64,000 nt of DNA. It comes from Paramacrobiotus metropolitanus (taxonomy: Eukaryota > Tardigrada > Eutardigrada > Parachela > Macrobiotidae). Both the position numbers and the translations under genes were made by a program. Numbering within the stretch: position 1 is the first letter of the stretch; the number at the start of each line of letters is the position of its first letter. The stretch covers positions 164,158-228,157 of the forward strand of contig NW_026570386.1 of NCBI RefSeq assembly GCF_019649055.1, written 5' to 3'. The notes beneath the pieces are model-generated. The model ran no database searches, was not told the origin of the DNA, and worked only from the letters and a program-made list of their open reading frames with translations. Of the stretch, positions 37,853 to 48,654 are shown piece after piece.

Positions 37853-40043
37853 ACGAGAAGAAGAATCTATCACAAAATAGCATTCGCAAAATTTACAACA
37901 CCGCCAACATGTTGACCATTCCCCTTGTGGCTAGCATGCGTTTGCTCAGTGAAACTTCGCTAAAGCGCCATTAACCAATGTGAAAGCCAGCGCTGAAGGC
38001 AGACCGGCTGGTTTTTCCAAAGAAAACTGTACCGGGAACTGGCAGTCACTATACTGCACTATGCTATGTGCTATGCCGGTTCACATCGATGCATCTCAAA
38101 TGCGCCGCCCAAGCCGCATTACGTGCAATCGGCTAGCTAACAATACTTCCGACGTGAGGAAAGAACGCCCATAACACATCTTAGACCAATGGTCCTTTGA
38201 CGGTACGTATAACGGCGTCACGATGGTTTACAAAAGTGTCTACTGTCTAGTACTTTCTACAAAACTCATTTGACGTGCCTACAATGTATCGTAGTACACT
38301 GGCTTATCACCTAACTGAACTTGTTAATGAATAGAATAAAGCGTTTCTGTTTACATATTTACGCACTCTTACTTAGTTGTCCTAAGATATTCTGAATTCT
38401 TGGTCCTCGCAGTATACTAATCGTAACTCGAAGTTTAAAACATGATAATTTTACATACTATGAATAGAAGTAGAATATTACTAATTAATAGTAATTATTA
38501 TATTAATTACGCGCAGCAGCGTGTGTAAGAATACAGTACAAAATATTAGTTCCATGAATGATCCCTAATGTTTTCGCTAACAGAAAAAACAGATAAAACC
38601 ACACTATACAATAGTATACATTGTAACTCCCAAGGATAAATTAAAGTTAACAGCAATATCATTGTATTTTGCACTACCAATATGATAATTTATCATTGTT
38701 GATAACTTGATATATTCGACAAGCTACGAACTGCGCGCCGGTGCCTTGCGCACTATACAACCATTTTTCAGATATTTATATTCATCGTACGATTTTTTCA
38801 GTAATGATAGTGTCTGTTTATTTAAGGAATAAAGTTCATGTTGTGTAACAATATGATAATATAACCGCATCCCGTATTGATAAACAGTCGATTAAAAACT
38901 GAGATGATTCAGAGCTCAAGTGTTAATTAGCGTGACTGCCTTGTGTACCAGCCTTTTTCATTTAAAGCGCAGACAAATTCTCACGGACACGCCTTAGTTC
39001 ATTTATAAATATTTTTACGGAACCCATCAATTACAATTGTCTTAGTCATCTCAGATCTGCAAAAGGCGTCTATGGTTACCCTAGTAAGGGAAATAAACTT
39101 ATATATACATGCCATGTTTTGGCAACAAAAGCATCACATTCATTTCCAGATGCCACGACCATTAATTAATACGCATTATGTTCCGTTGTTATATTTATGA
39201 ACATTCTGCTTCATGACGAATCATGTAACGCTTTTCTGGTTATTCGTGATCAACGAAGCAGAAAGAACTATATTTATGGTTTCGTCTACGTGTAAGTATA
39301 AGTTTCATATTCAAAGTTTGTGCCTTTAGTTATTACGGCCGGGTGCTTACTTGGTTTTGGTTGATTCTAAATTTCCTTTCCCTTACTAAAAAATTTCAAT
39401 AATTCAAGTATATTTCAAATTTCAAATGTCAAATATCATCCAGCAAGTGCTGGCAAGAAAGTTGAAGAAACTGACTAATGTTGAAAAAAGTCCAGTAAAA
39501 GCTGTAGACCACATCAACATACTGCAGGCTGTTCTGACAATTTTGCAGATTATCGTGACGAAATTCACTAAAATACGAATACTTTATACAAAAGGACTAC
39601 GAGTATCTTTATCTTTATATCCATACAATCTTACCGACCAAAACGTATTTATGCGCCGTTTTTATAGACTCGTCAACGCGTGGTCAGTTTTAGTCCAGCT
39701 TGGTCTTAAAAAATTCCATATTTTCCATAGGTGTGCCAATAGATTTTTGTTTTTTTTAATTAACCAGTGGTCAGAAGATGGTTCCACCAGGTCTTAAGTA
39801 TAGGAAACGTAAAGAGCACTCGAAGAAGTATTCACTACTGCAGTCTGCACAGCAATACAAAGTAAGTACTCGTACTTAACATGATGACTGTAACCACGGA
39901 GACTATAGCGGATACATATTAATACTTCCTTTTTAGTATATATATAGATAATAATTGTTACGAGGTATGTGAGCAATAAATTAGTACCCAAACGTCCATA
40001 AAAGGTACATCGCCCAGTATGTCGCTTATACAGTACCTATACG

Positions 40044-41190
40044 TCACAACGTAAAACATCAGAAGTCAGAACGTCAAAAAACAGAACGTCAGGTAATCCG
40101 AACGTGAAAAATCAAAAACGTCAGAAATTTAGAACGTCAGAATATCAGAACGTTAGAACGTCAGAAGGTCAGAATGTCAGAACGTGAAAAATTAAAAACG
40201 TCAGAACGTCAGAAATCCAAAATGTCAGAACGTTAGAACGTCAGAATATCAGAACGTTAGAACGTCAGAAGGTCTGAAAGTCAGAACGTGAAAATTAAAA
40301 GCGTCAGAACGTCAGAAATTCAGAATGTCAGAATATCAGAACGTTACAACGTCCGAATATTAGAACGTTAGAACGTCAGAAGGTCAGAAAGTCAGAACGT
40401 GAAAAATTAAAAACGTCAGAACGTCAGAAATTCAGAATGTCAGAACGTTAGAACGTCAGAATGTCAGAACGTTAGAACGTCAGAATATCAGAACGTTAGA
40501 ACGTCAGAAGGTCAGAAAGTCAGAACGTGAAAAATTAAAAACGTCAGAACGTCAGAAATTCAGAATGTCAGAATATCAGAACGTTACAACGTCCGAATAT
40601 TAGAACGTTAGAACGTCAGAAGGTCAGAAAGTCAGAACGTGAAAATTAAAACGTCAGAACGTCAGAAATTCAGAATGTCAGAATATCAGAACGTTAGAAC
40701 GTCAGAATATCAGAACGTTAGAACGTCAGAAGGTCAGAAAGTCAGAACGTGAAAAATTCAAAACGTCAGAACGTCAGAAATTCAGAATGTCAGAATATCA
40801 GAACGTTACAACGTCCGAATATTAGAACGTTAGAACGTCAGAAGGTCAGAAAGTCAGAACGTGAAAAATTAAAAACGTCAGAACGTCAGAAATTCAGAAT
40901 GTCAGAATATCAGAACGTCAGAACTTTAGAAAGTCAGAACGTTAGAACGTCAGAATATCAAAATGTCAGAATGTGAAAAATTTAAAACGTCAGAAATTCA
41001 GAACGTCAGAATATCAGAACGTTAGAACGTCAGAATATCAGAACGTTAGACCGTCAGAAGGTCAGGAAGTCGGAACGTGAAAAATTAAAAACGTCAGAAC
41101 GTCGGAAATTCAGAACGTCAGAACTTTAAAACGTTAGAAGGTCAGAACGTAAGAACGTCCGAACGTAAAAAATTAAACCTTAGAACGTTA
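40044..41190. repeat. Short tandem array with ~110-bp higher-order period
   Basis: Units of 8-10 bp (AGAACGTC, AGAACGTT, AGAATATC variants) are organised into longer repeats. The anchor GTGAAAA.TTAAAA recurs near 40184, 40288, 40399, 40527, 40639, 40749, 40861, 40973 and 41077, a spacing of 104-128 bp, mostly 110-112. Confidence 0.92.
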
Positions 41191-43045
41191 TTACGTCTTA
41201 TGAAATACGACTACAAAAGCGTATATACGATTTCAATCTTAGTCTTAAATAAATCACATTTTCCATACCTTCCCAATTATCCAAAATTTTACAATTTCCT
41301 GTGTGCTTATGTCTCATTTGAAAATATTCATAATTTCCAGTACCTAAGTGCCGAGCGCAAATGCGCGAGGCTACCTTGTATTCATACAATCTTACCGACC
41401 AAAACGTATTTATGCGCCGTTTTTAGAGACTCGTCAACGCGTGGTCAGTTTTAGTCCAGCTTGGTGTTAAAAAATTCCATATTTTCCATAGGTGTGCCAA
41501 TAGATTTTTGTTTGTTTTTATTAACCAGTGGTCAGAAGATGGTTTCACCAGGTTTTAAGTATAGGAAACGTAAAGAGCACTCGAAGAAGTAAGTATTGTA
41601 TTCACAGCACAGTTATAAAAAGTCCTTAACACAATGACTGTAACCACGGAGACTATAGCGGATACATAAATACTTCTTTTTTAATGTAGATGAAAAATTA
41701 TTATGTGAGCAGCAAATTACGTAAACGTCCATAAAAGGTAAAGTACATCGCCCAGTATGTCGCCTGTACAGTATCTATACGTCGGAACGTAAAAACATCA
41801 GAAGTTAGGACGTCAAAAGGCAGAACGTCAGGTAATCCGAACGTGAAAAATCAAAAACGTCAGAAATTCAGAACGTCTGAATATCAGAACGTAAGAATGT
41901 TAGAACATCAGAATGTCAGAAGGGGAATTAAAAACGTATATCAGAACGTACGTTAGAACGTCAGAACATCAGAATGTCAGAATGTAAAAAATAAGAAAAA
42001 GTCCGAACGTTAGAACGTCAGAATATCAGAACGTTAGAACGTCAGAATATCAGAACGTTAGACCGTCAGAAGGTCAGGAAGTCGGAACGTGAAAAATTAA
42101 AAACGTCAGAACGTCGGAAATTCAGAACGTCAGAACTTTAAAACGTTAGAAGGTCAGAACGTAAGAACGTCCGAACGTAAAAAATTAAACCTTAGAACGT
42201 TATTACGTCTTATGAAATACGACTACAAAAGCGTATATACGATTTCAATCTTAGTCTTAAATAAATCACATTTTCCATACCTTCCCAATTATCCAAAATT
42301 TTTACAATTTCCTGTGTGCTTATGTCTCATTTGAAAATATTCATAATTTCCAGTACCTAAGTGCCGAGCGCAAATGCGCGAGGCTACCTTGTATTCATAC
42401 AATCTTACCGACCAAAACGTATTTATGCGCCGTTTTTAGAGACTCGTCAACGCGTGGTCAGTTTTAGTCCAGCTTGGTGTTAAAAAATTCCATATTTTCC
42501 ATAGGTGTGCCAATAGATTTTTGTTTGTTTTTATTAACCAGTGGTCAGAAGATGGTTTCACCAGGTTTTAAGTATAGGAAACGTAAAGAGCACTCGAAGA
42601 AGTAAGTATTGTATTCACAGCACAGTTATAAAAAGTCCTTAACACAATGACTGTAACCACGGAGACTATAGCGGATACATAAATACTTCTTTTTTAATGT
42701 AGATGAAAAATTATTATGTGAGCAGCAAATTACGTAAACGTCCATAAAAGGTAAAGTACATCGCCCAGTATGTCGCCTGTACAGTATCTATACGTCGGAA
42801 CGTAAAAACATCAGAAGTTAGGACGTCAAAAGGCAGAACGTCAGGTAATCCGAACGTGAAAAATCAAAAACGTCAGAAATTCAGAACGTCTGAATATCAG
42901 AACGTAAGAATGTTAGAACATCAGAATGTCAGAAGGGGAATTAAAACGTATATCAGAACGTACGTTAGAACGTCAGAACATCAGAATGTCAGAATGTAAA
43001 AATAAGAAAAGTCCGAACGTTAGAACGCCAGAATATCAGAACGTT
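41020..43045. repeat. ~1,012-bp tandem duplication (array plus spacer)
   Basis: Sequence from about 41020 to 42031 recurs at about 42032-43045 with offset 1,012-1,013. I see only single-base indels in A runs and a few substitutions. The unit includes the end of the short array, the boundary motif, the spacer and the start of the next short array. Exact edges are blurred because they fall in repetitive sequence. Confidence 0.88.
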
Positions 43046-43369
43046 AAAACGTCAAAAGATCAGAACGTCAGAACGTGAAAAATTAAAAAACATCAAAACG
43101 TTAGAATGTCAGAATATCAGAAAGTTAGAACGTCAGAACATCAGGATGTCGGAATGTGAAAAAATAAGAAAACATCAGAACGTAAGAACGTCAGAAGTTA
43201 AAACCGCCTGAAGATCAGAACGTCAGAAAATCAAAACGTGTAACATCAGAACGTCAGAATGTAAAAATTAAAACCTTGGAACGGTAATACTCCTTATAGA
43301 ACCCGACTGCGAAAGCGTAGATGCGATTTCAGTCTTATTCTAAAACAGATCACATTTTCCATACTTTCC

Positions 43370-43496
43370 TAATTTCCAATAAGTTTTATAATTTATAATT
43401 TCCAAATTATAATTATAATTTCCAATAAGTTTCCAATAAGTTTTATAATTTCCAATAAGTTTTATAATTTCCAATAAGTTTTGTAATTTATAATTT
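43370..43496. repeat. AT-rich minisatellite
   Basis: Repeated TTTATAATTTCCAATAAG-type units of about 18-20 bp, imperfect, inside the larger satellite locus. Confidence 0.75.
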
Positions 43497-43940
43497 ATCG
43501 GTCAGAACATCAAAACGTCAGAAATTCAGAACGTCCTAACGTCAGAACATCAAAACGTCAGAATATCAGAAGGTCAGAACGTGAAAAATTAAGAACGTCG
43601 GAACGTCAGAACATCAAAACGTCAGAAATTCAGAACGTCCTAACGTCAGAACATCAAAACGTCAGAATATCAGAAGGTTAGAACGTGAAAAATTAAGAAC
43701 GTCAGAACATCAAAACGTCAGAAAATCATAACTTCAGAACGTGAAAATATCATAACGCCAGAACGTAAAAATTAAGAACGCCAGAAATTCAGAACGTCAA
43801 AATATCAGAACGTCATAAAATTAAGAACGTTAGACCGTCAGAACGCTAGATTTTTAATATTTAAAGTGACCTTTCCAAAATAAAGCGAATACTATCCAGT
43901 ACTTAAGTGCCGAGCGCGGATGCGCGAGGCTACCTTGTAC

Positions 43941-45567
43941 TAATGTTAAATACGAGTACAAAACGACTGTAGTACTACTGACACGCATTATAATTACGGC
44001 ACTATACAGTAAATGAGTAGTGTGGCTACTCAGTAGTACTGTAATAAGGTACTGGTATAATCATGGGAAGACTTTAACGAAGTCACATAATTTCAGACTT
44101 ATTCGTTCGGTCTGCCACAATAAAATATTACTAACGTAATGATTTTTCTGTGCTGATTAATAAGTTGTCCAGTCTGAAAGGTTCGATTGATCGGCAAAAC
44201 GCTACTCTAATAAGTAGTGTTCTAAGACGCCGCATAGAGCTATATAAGGAATTTTTTTTCAGGTTATTTGCCTGTAACGGTTTAATAGCAGCGCAATAGC
44301 AGTGCTACTAAAAATTGCAGTTTTTGCAAACTTTTGACAACGCTGTGTTGCAGTAAAATAACTTAAATTTAAGGAGAACTCAGAACTGGCAACACTAGTT
44401 TTGGCAACCTTTATTGAATTTTGTTTTAACCTTTTCAAAAATTATATAGTGTAGAGTACGGCTAACTTGTAAATTGTAATAGTTAAAAAATAATTCATAA
44501 ATCTAAGTAACCTTAAGTGAATAACGCATTTCCGAAACACATGCGCAATGATTAGTCGATTTATGGTAAAAAATGTCTAATATTTCACGATTCGTTGAGT
44601 TTTAGCTGGTTCACGCAACAATAGTTCTAATAAACATCTTACATCCAAAAAACTAGTTATGCTGGCATTTATATACTCGTATATAGTACAGATACTCGTA
44701 CTGACGATGAGATACAGCGAACAACACATCTGTATCCGAACGTGGAATGGATTCTTATTACTCTAAGTAGGCCAGAAAAGGATTATCCGATATGCCGCTA
44801 GAAGAGAGGAGTGAAATATAATTACAAATTCACCTTAAGAAACCCTAACTGGTTTTAAACTGGCTTTCCTTGAAAGAAGGAATCATTTCTCCATAAGACA
44901 GCAATAATTTCCTTATTCATGTGGCGGGTCATACATACATATATATATGTGTATTCAAACGTCGCGTCTGTATCATCAGGGCACGATTTCAATAAACGCG
45001 CCTCCTTAATTCAAGTAGGACTACAATTGTCATATTCGTGTGAATTCACAAATATCCATCAATAAGGCACAACGAAAAATGAGACGCATGCCATTCTGAA
45101 ACAACCCGCTCCACCCAAGGACCACTACACAACACAGCACACTGACCCATTTTCCTTCCCTGGACACAACCAAGCGGCACGAGCATAGACTGTTCGTTCC
45201 ACAATCAAGAAGTAATTACTTTGCAATCATTCATTTCGGTTCTGGCGATTTTTTAATCCGATCACATATCCACAAGGCCTTTACAAGACTCAAGCACATT
45301 ACGATAAGCCGAAAGTTCCGCACCATCACCGCTTAGAGTTGGACAGAAACAGTGCACAGTTAACTAAACCTACTGGAAACGGTTACTTCAGCTCATAAGC
45401 ATAAGTCAGCGGAAGCTGGTGCCCCTGGTTTCAGCCACTTTGGGGTTTTGTTTCTTCACGGTCGGCCAAAGTTTTGGCTTCCTTTCCCCTCAGTCTGCGC
45501 ACTGAACTATCGGAAACGAGGACAACAAAGGTCTATTTAAAACAATAGAAATTCGCGTGATTCTGCC
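43941..45567. other. Intergenic region
   Basis: About 1.6 kb without recognised genes; contains several TACTCGTA-type octamers (44673, 44693). Confidence 0.45.
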
Positions 45568-45771
45568 ATGACTCCAACTCTTCGCTCGCTTTTCGTGCGG
45601 CCGCGGTCCTTGTGTCGAACAAATTTGTTAAACGTCAATAATATGTTAAGAAGTTTGTTTAATTGCTTTTCCTTGACAAAAAACTACAAAGTTTGTTACC
45701 CAGTTGGAAAATACAGAAGTTTGGCCTTTAAGGGACCAATTTCCCACGTCCGTAAGCACTTCGCTGCTTAA
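45568..45771 (+). CDS. Possible 67-aa protein, unknown
   Basis: An ATG-initiated ORF whose first half is rich in Arg, Leu and Phe with no acidic residues (LRSLFVRPRSLCRT), like a mitochondrial leader. It ends GPISHVRKHFAA, and an AATAAA lies about 40 nt after the stop. Not recognised, and it may be chance. Confidence 0.3.
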   Translation: MTPTLRSLFVRPRSLCRTNLLNVNNMLRSLFNCFSLTKNYKVCYPVGKYRSLAFKGPISHVRKHFAA

Positions 45772-45888
45772 ACTGGGCCTGCTGGACAACTGGACAATTA
45801 CAAGCTCGATCTAAATAAAAATCCATATTTAATATTATCACGCTTCAGTTGCCGAATTCGCTTTAGTTGTCGAATTTTTTATGTAGAA

Positions 45889-45894
45889 TTTATT
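45889..45894 (-). terminator. AATAAA polyadenylation signal, mL64 gene
   Basis: AATAAA on the minus strand about 150 nt downstream of the mL64 stop codon. Confidence 0.45.
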
Positions 45895-46041
45895 TTTTTT
45901 ATGTATGATGACTATGATCATACATAAGCAAGGCTTAAACAAAAAGCGCCTGAGCTTCCTAATCAATATTCATCACCACTTCCATTCTCCTGCTGAAGAC
46001 CCAATAACTCGTGAGATACACTGCGCGGATAGCTACAAAGA

Positions 46042-47519
46042 CTACGTCGGCTCAGTGGAGGTCAACCTAGCAATTGCTTTAGCTTCCTTTTCTTTCTTCT
46101 TCTGAGCTTTCGCGAGCTTCTTGGCTTCTTTTTCCTTCTGTTCCAATAACTCCTGAAAGCGAGGATCGCGCGGATCCACTTGAAAACCAAGGAGTTCGCG
46201 TGCTTCTTCCATCAGTTTGGCGCGCTTAGCCTTCTCAGCTTCCAGTGCTTCTTGGACTTTCCTCTGCTTCTCTTCGAAAGCACGAATTTCTTTGGGCATG
46301 TTAGCCATATTTCGCTCTACTTCTTCGTCATATAAGCGCGTCTCCTCCTCAGTTTTCTTTTTTCTTTCAGATACGACTGTCCAGGACTCCTGCAGCGTTG
46401 GAATTCCTAAATCTTTCTCTCGCTGTATTGTACGAACTGCAATTTCAAACATTAAAAATTAAAACTCTGAATCAAAATATTCATGCCTTACAGTGAACCA
46501 TATCTGTACTTATAACCCGTAACTACACCTTTGTACATGACCACATCTTGGATCTTGACTTTCAGAGAAGACGTAATGCAATAATAATTAAAACCTGCGC
46601 TAAAAAAAACAAAACCACAAATTCAACTAAAAACCTTGATTTCTCGTAACCTAAAGAGCTCCAACATGCAGCCAGAATAAATGTCAAACCACCTTGACCA
46701 TACAATCGCAAAAGTCTAAAAGCCCCAAAGATTCGTTCCACGCAAAGAAAACACTAATAAATGCTAAACGGGAAATGATAAGCACATCCAAACGATACTA
46801 TGCGAATTACACATTATCCTAAGAAAGTAAACGACACCAGCCAGGTACAATGGAAAATTAGTTCACCAAACACCTTTAAAAATTTTCAGTGCATACTGCA
46901 GCATACATCATGAAACATGTGCATTATGTCGTAATTCCATGAGGCGATGATACAATATACGGCTTTAAACGCATTTTACGCTTATAATAAACGCTACAAA
47001 TATTTTTTAAAACTTACGGATCTCTTCCCGACTTGGCCACATTACTCCCGGCTTGATTCCGGATTTTCGGCCAAACCTCGCATATTGTTGACGCATATAC
47101 TGTGCAGAATTCTGGAATTTGAAGTAGTTCTTTGGTGGCTTGTTGACATGCGCCATACGATCTCGGAGATGAGGAGCCATGCGTGATACATCCCGCGCTA
47201 TCCTCTCCTTGTCATAAACTTCTCCGTCAAAGCTTAAAAGAGAAGCGACTAACGAAATCGGTTACGACGCCCGCATTTAGAGCCTCACAAGTTTTCCGTA
47301 CCTGGTAAACGTCCACGGTCCTTCACCATCTTCTCCACGGCTCAAAGCGCTCGCAAGATCGCTTTTGGGTTCTATATCAGGATAAAATTCAGTGGCTTTC
47401 TCTAATTCTTTGGGATTGACTTTATTGCTGGCCCATCGCACGTGAATAACACTGGAAGGAGCAGCAAAGATTTGGACACATAACCGAGAACTCAATACAC
47501 AGCTCCATGAAAACGACAT
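46042..47519 (-). CDS. GADD45GIP1: Mitochondrial large-ribosomal-subunit protein mL64 (GADD45GIP1/CRIF1)
   Basis: mL64 sits near the polypeptide exit of the mitoribosome and helps insert OXPHOS subunits; the vertebrate protein is also reported to bind GADD45 and cell-cycle factors. Three exons join in phase: 47519-47302, 47232-47018, 46436-46042 (TAG), about 275 aa (human 222). The N-terminus is a presequence rich in Ser/Arg. Exon 2 carries NYFKFQNSAQYMRQQYARFGRKSGIKPGVMWPS, matching the YAAKQFARYG..SGV.P..LWPS region. Exon 3 has LGIPTLQES, EVERNMANMPK, and ARELLGFQVDPRDPRFQELL, then a long Lys/Glu/Ala helix. The ELLGFQVDPRDPRFQELL block is diagnostic. It is divergent, about 200 bp away, from a small ORF at 47727. 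Confidence 0.94.
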
Positions 47520-47726
47520 TCTGTCCGTATTTCGCAATAATCGAAGCGCAACTTGCTCTCTCTCGTATTTTTATTACATCTGGGAAAAACTAACAGTAAT
47601 ATGTAATAAATGTCGTTGTTTACTTGATCGTCAGCATTTAAAAAAACAAAGCACCGCTAATTAATTCATTTTCAAATTAAACCAGCAGAAATTTTGTGAA
47701 AATTTGGAAAAAACGTTTATCAAAAA

Positions 47727-47966
47727 ATGTGCAGTAAAGAGCTGAGCATTCTTTGGCCGCCTGCCGGTGAGAGGGCGGAAGTTCTGCTGCGATATAAACG
47801 TAAGACCTTCCATCCCGATGGGACGCGCAGGCCAACCGGAGAAAGGAGATTTTCAGCTCACTGGACAGCGTCATCCGTCGGTGCCGACGCACTTGCGCCC
47901 TATGGAACACCCTATGGGCGACCTCTGTTCATCAAACAGCTGCACCGGGAGCTAATCTCGGATTGA
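47727..47966 (+). CDS. Possible 79-aa protein, unknown
   Basis: An ATG-initiated ORF about 200 bp from the divergent mL64 start, with a basic, Gly/Pro-rich sequence (KRKTFHPDGTRRPTGERRFSAHW, ALAPYGTPYGRPLF). A second frame (47767-47955) is open too, so the coding frame is unsure. Not recognised. Confidence 0.33.
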   Translation: MCSKELSILWPPAGERAEVLLRYKRKTFHPDGTRRPTGERRFSAHWTASSVGADALAPYGTPYGRPLFIKQLHRELISD

Positions 47967-48654
47967 ATTCCACCGATGTATGTATATTGTATACTTCTAC
48001 CCGTAAACTTTTGCTTAAATATTTTTTATATGCGTTGTAGTTGTGAACAACAGACAAACCGTTCCATTAAAAAAAGGTAAGACAGTATAATTATTATACC
48101 GGCAAACGTTAAAATGATCAGACAATAGACACATTACTACGAGTAGTGGATTAGTTAATACATTATTGTATTAGTAGCAGATAATATATTACTTCAGTGA
48201 GAGTATAGATTTGTATATAAATTATGATAAGATTCACTTACGCTTACGGATATTATTGTACGAACATGCATGTACTGTATTTACTAGTCATGGCAGTAAT
48301 CAGTTCTGCGAGTTTCTGCTCATCTAATGCTGTAGTTGCATGTGGGTAATTCGTATTTACAAATTTGCAGAATTTGAAGTTGTATTCGTGCAGTGCTGCT
48401 GTACGCAGCTTATCAATAAACAGTCGGCTCGACTTAATTTTAAGACATTTACACAGCATCTAAAATTACATGTACATACTGATGTATAATATGTGCATAT
48501 CGCACCAGTGTGTTGCACAGACTCTGCAGTTAAAGTGTAAATTAATTATTACAGCAAGCACCTGCAGTTTGTGGATAATGAATTTCATAAACCCGAAAGC
48601 AATTTCTACGTAAATGTTTTCATTAGTGTGCACTGTTAATCAATGTAATTAACC
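47967..48654. other. Intergenic region upstream of SLC17 gene
   Basis: AT-rich; no exon recognised. Contains a TACGAGTA octamer near 48138. Presumably includes the transporter promoter. Confidence 0.4.

Larger units (their letters stand above)
25012..39620. other. Gene-poor region (about 14.6 kb)
   Basis: AT-rich DNA without a recognisable conserved exon on either strand. ORFs are short and lack splice-consistent partners, apart from two weak candidates listed separately (26470-26663 minus; 37421-37852 plus). TATA-like strings occur, for example TATATAAATA at 35245-35254, but no gene follows them. It may hold enhancers, long non-coding RNA or rapidly evolving genes; the sequence alone does not decide. 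Confidence 0.5.
39621..43940. repeat. Nested satellite locus (CAGAACGT-type) with spacer modules
   Basis: Three copies of a unique-looking spacer of roughly 400 bp begin near 39621, 41381 and 42394, recognised by ATACAATCTTACCGACC and AACGCGTGGTCAG. Each leads into arrays of short units of the type TCAGAACGT / TAGAACGT / TCAGAATAT. A related array without the spacer continues at 43500-43850. The locus ends with another copy of a boundary motif (CCGAGCGC..ATGCGCGAGGC) near 43910. No transposase, terminal inverted repeats or reverse transcriptase seen. Confidence 0.9.

Noticed and set aside
40749-40976. 75-codon ORF of NVRTSE/QNVRTL-type repeats
   Set aside because: It is a translation of the satellite repeat, with no start context and no conservation of frame between repeat copies.
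40044-41190. CRISPR-like array of short repeats
   Set aside because: The units are contiguous degenerate tandem repeats with no unique spacers of fixed length, in a eukaryotic genome with no cas genes. It is a satellite.
43941-45567. tRNA or other structured RNA genes in the gene-poor interval
   Set aside because: I looked for T-loop motifs and cloverleaf pairing and found none that hold together.
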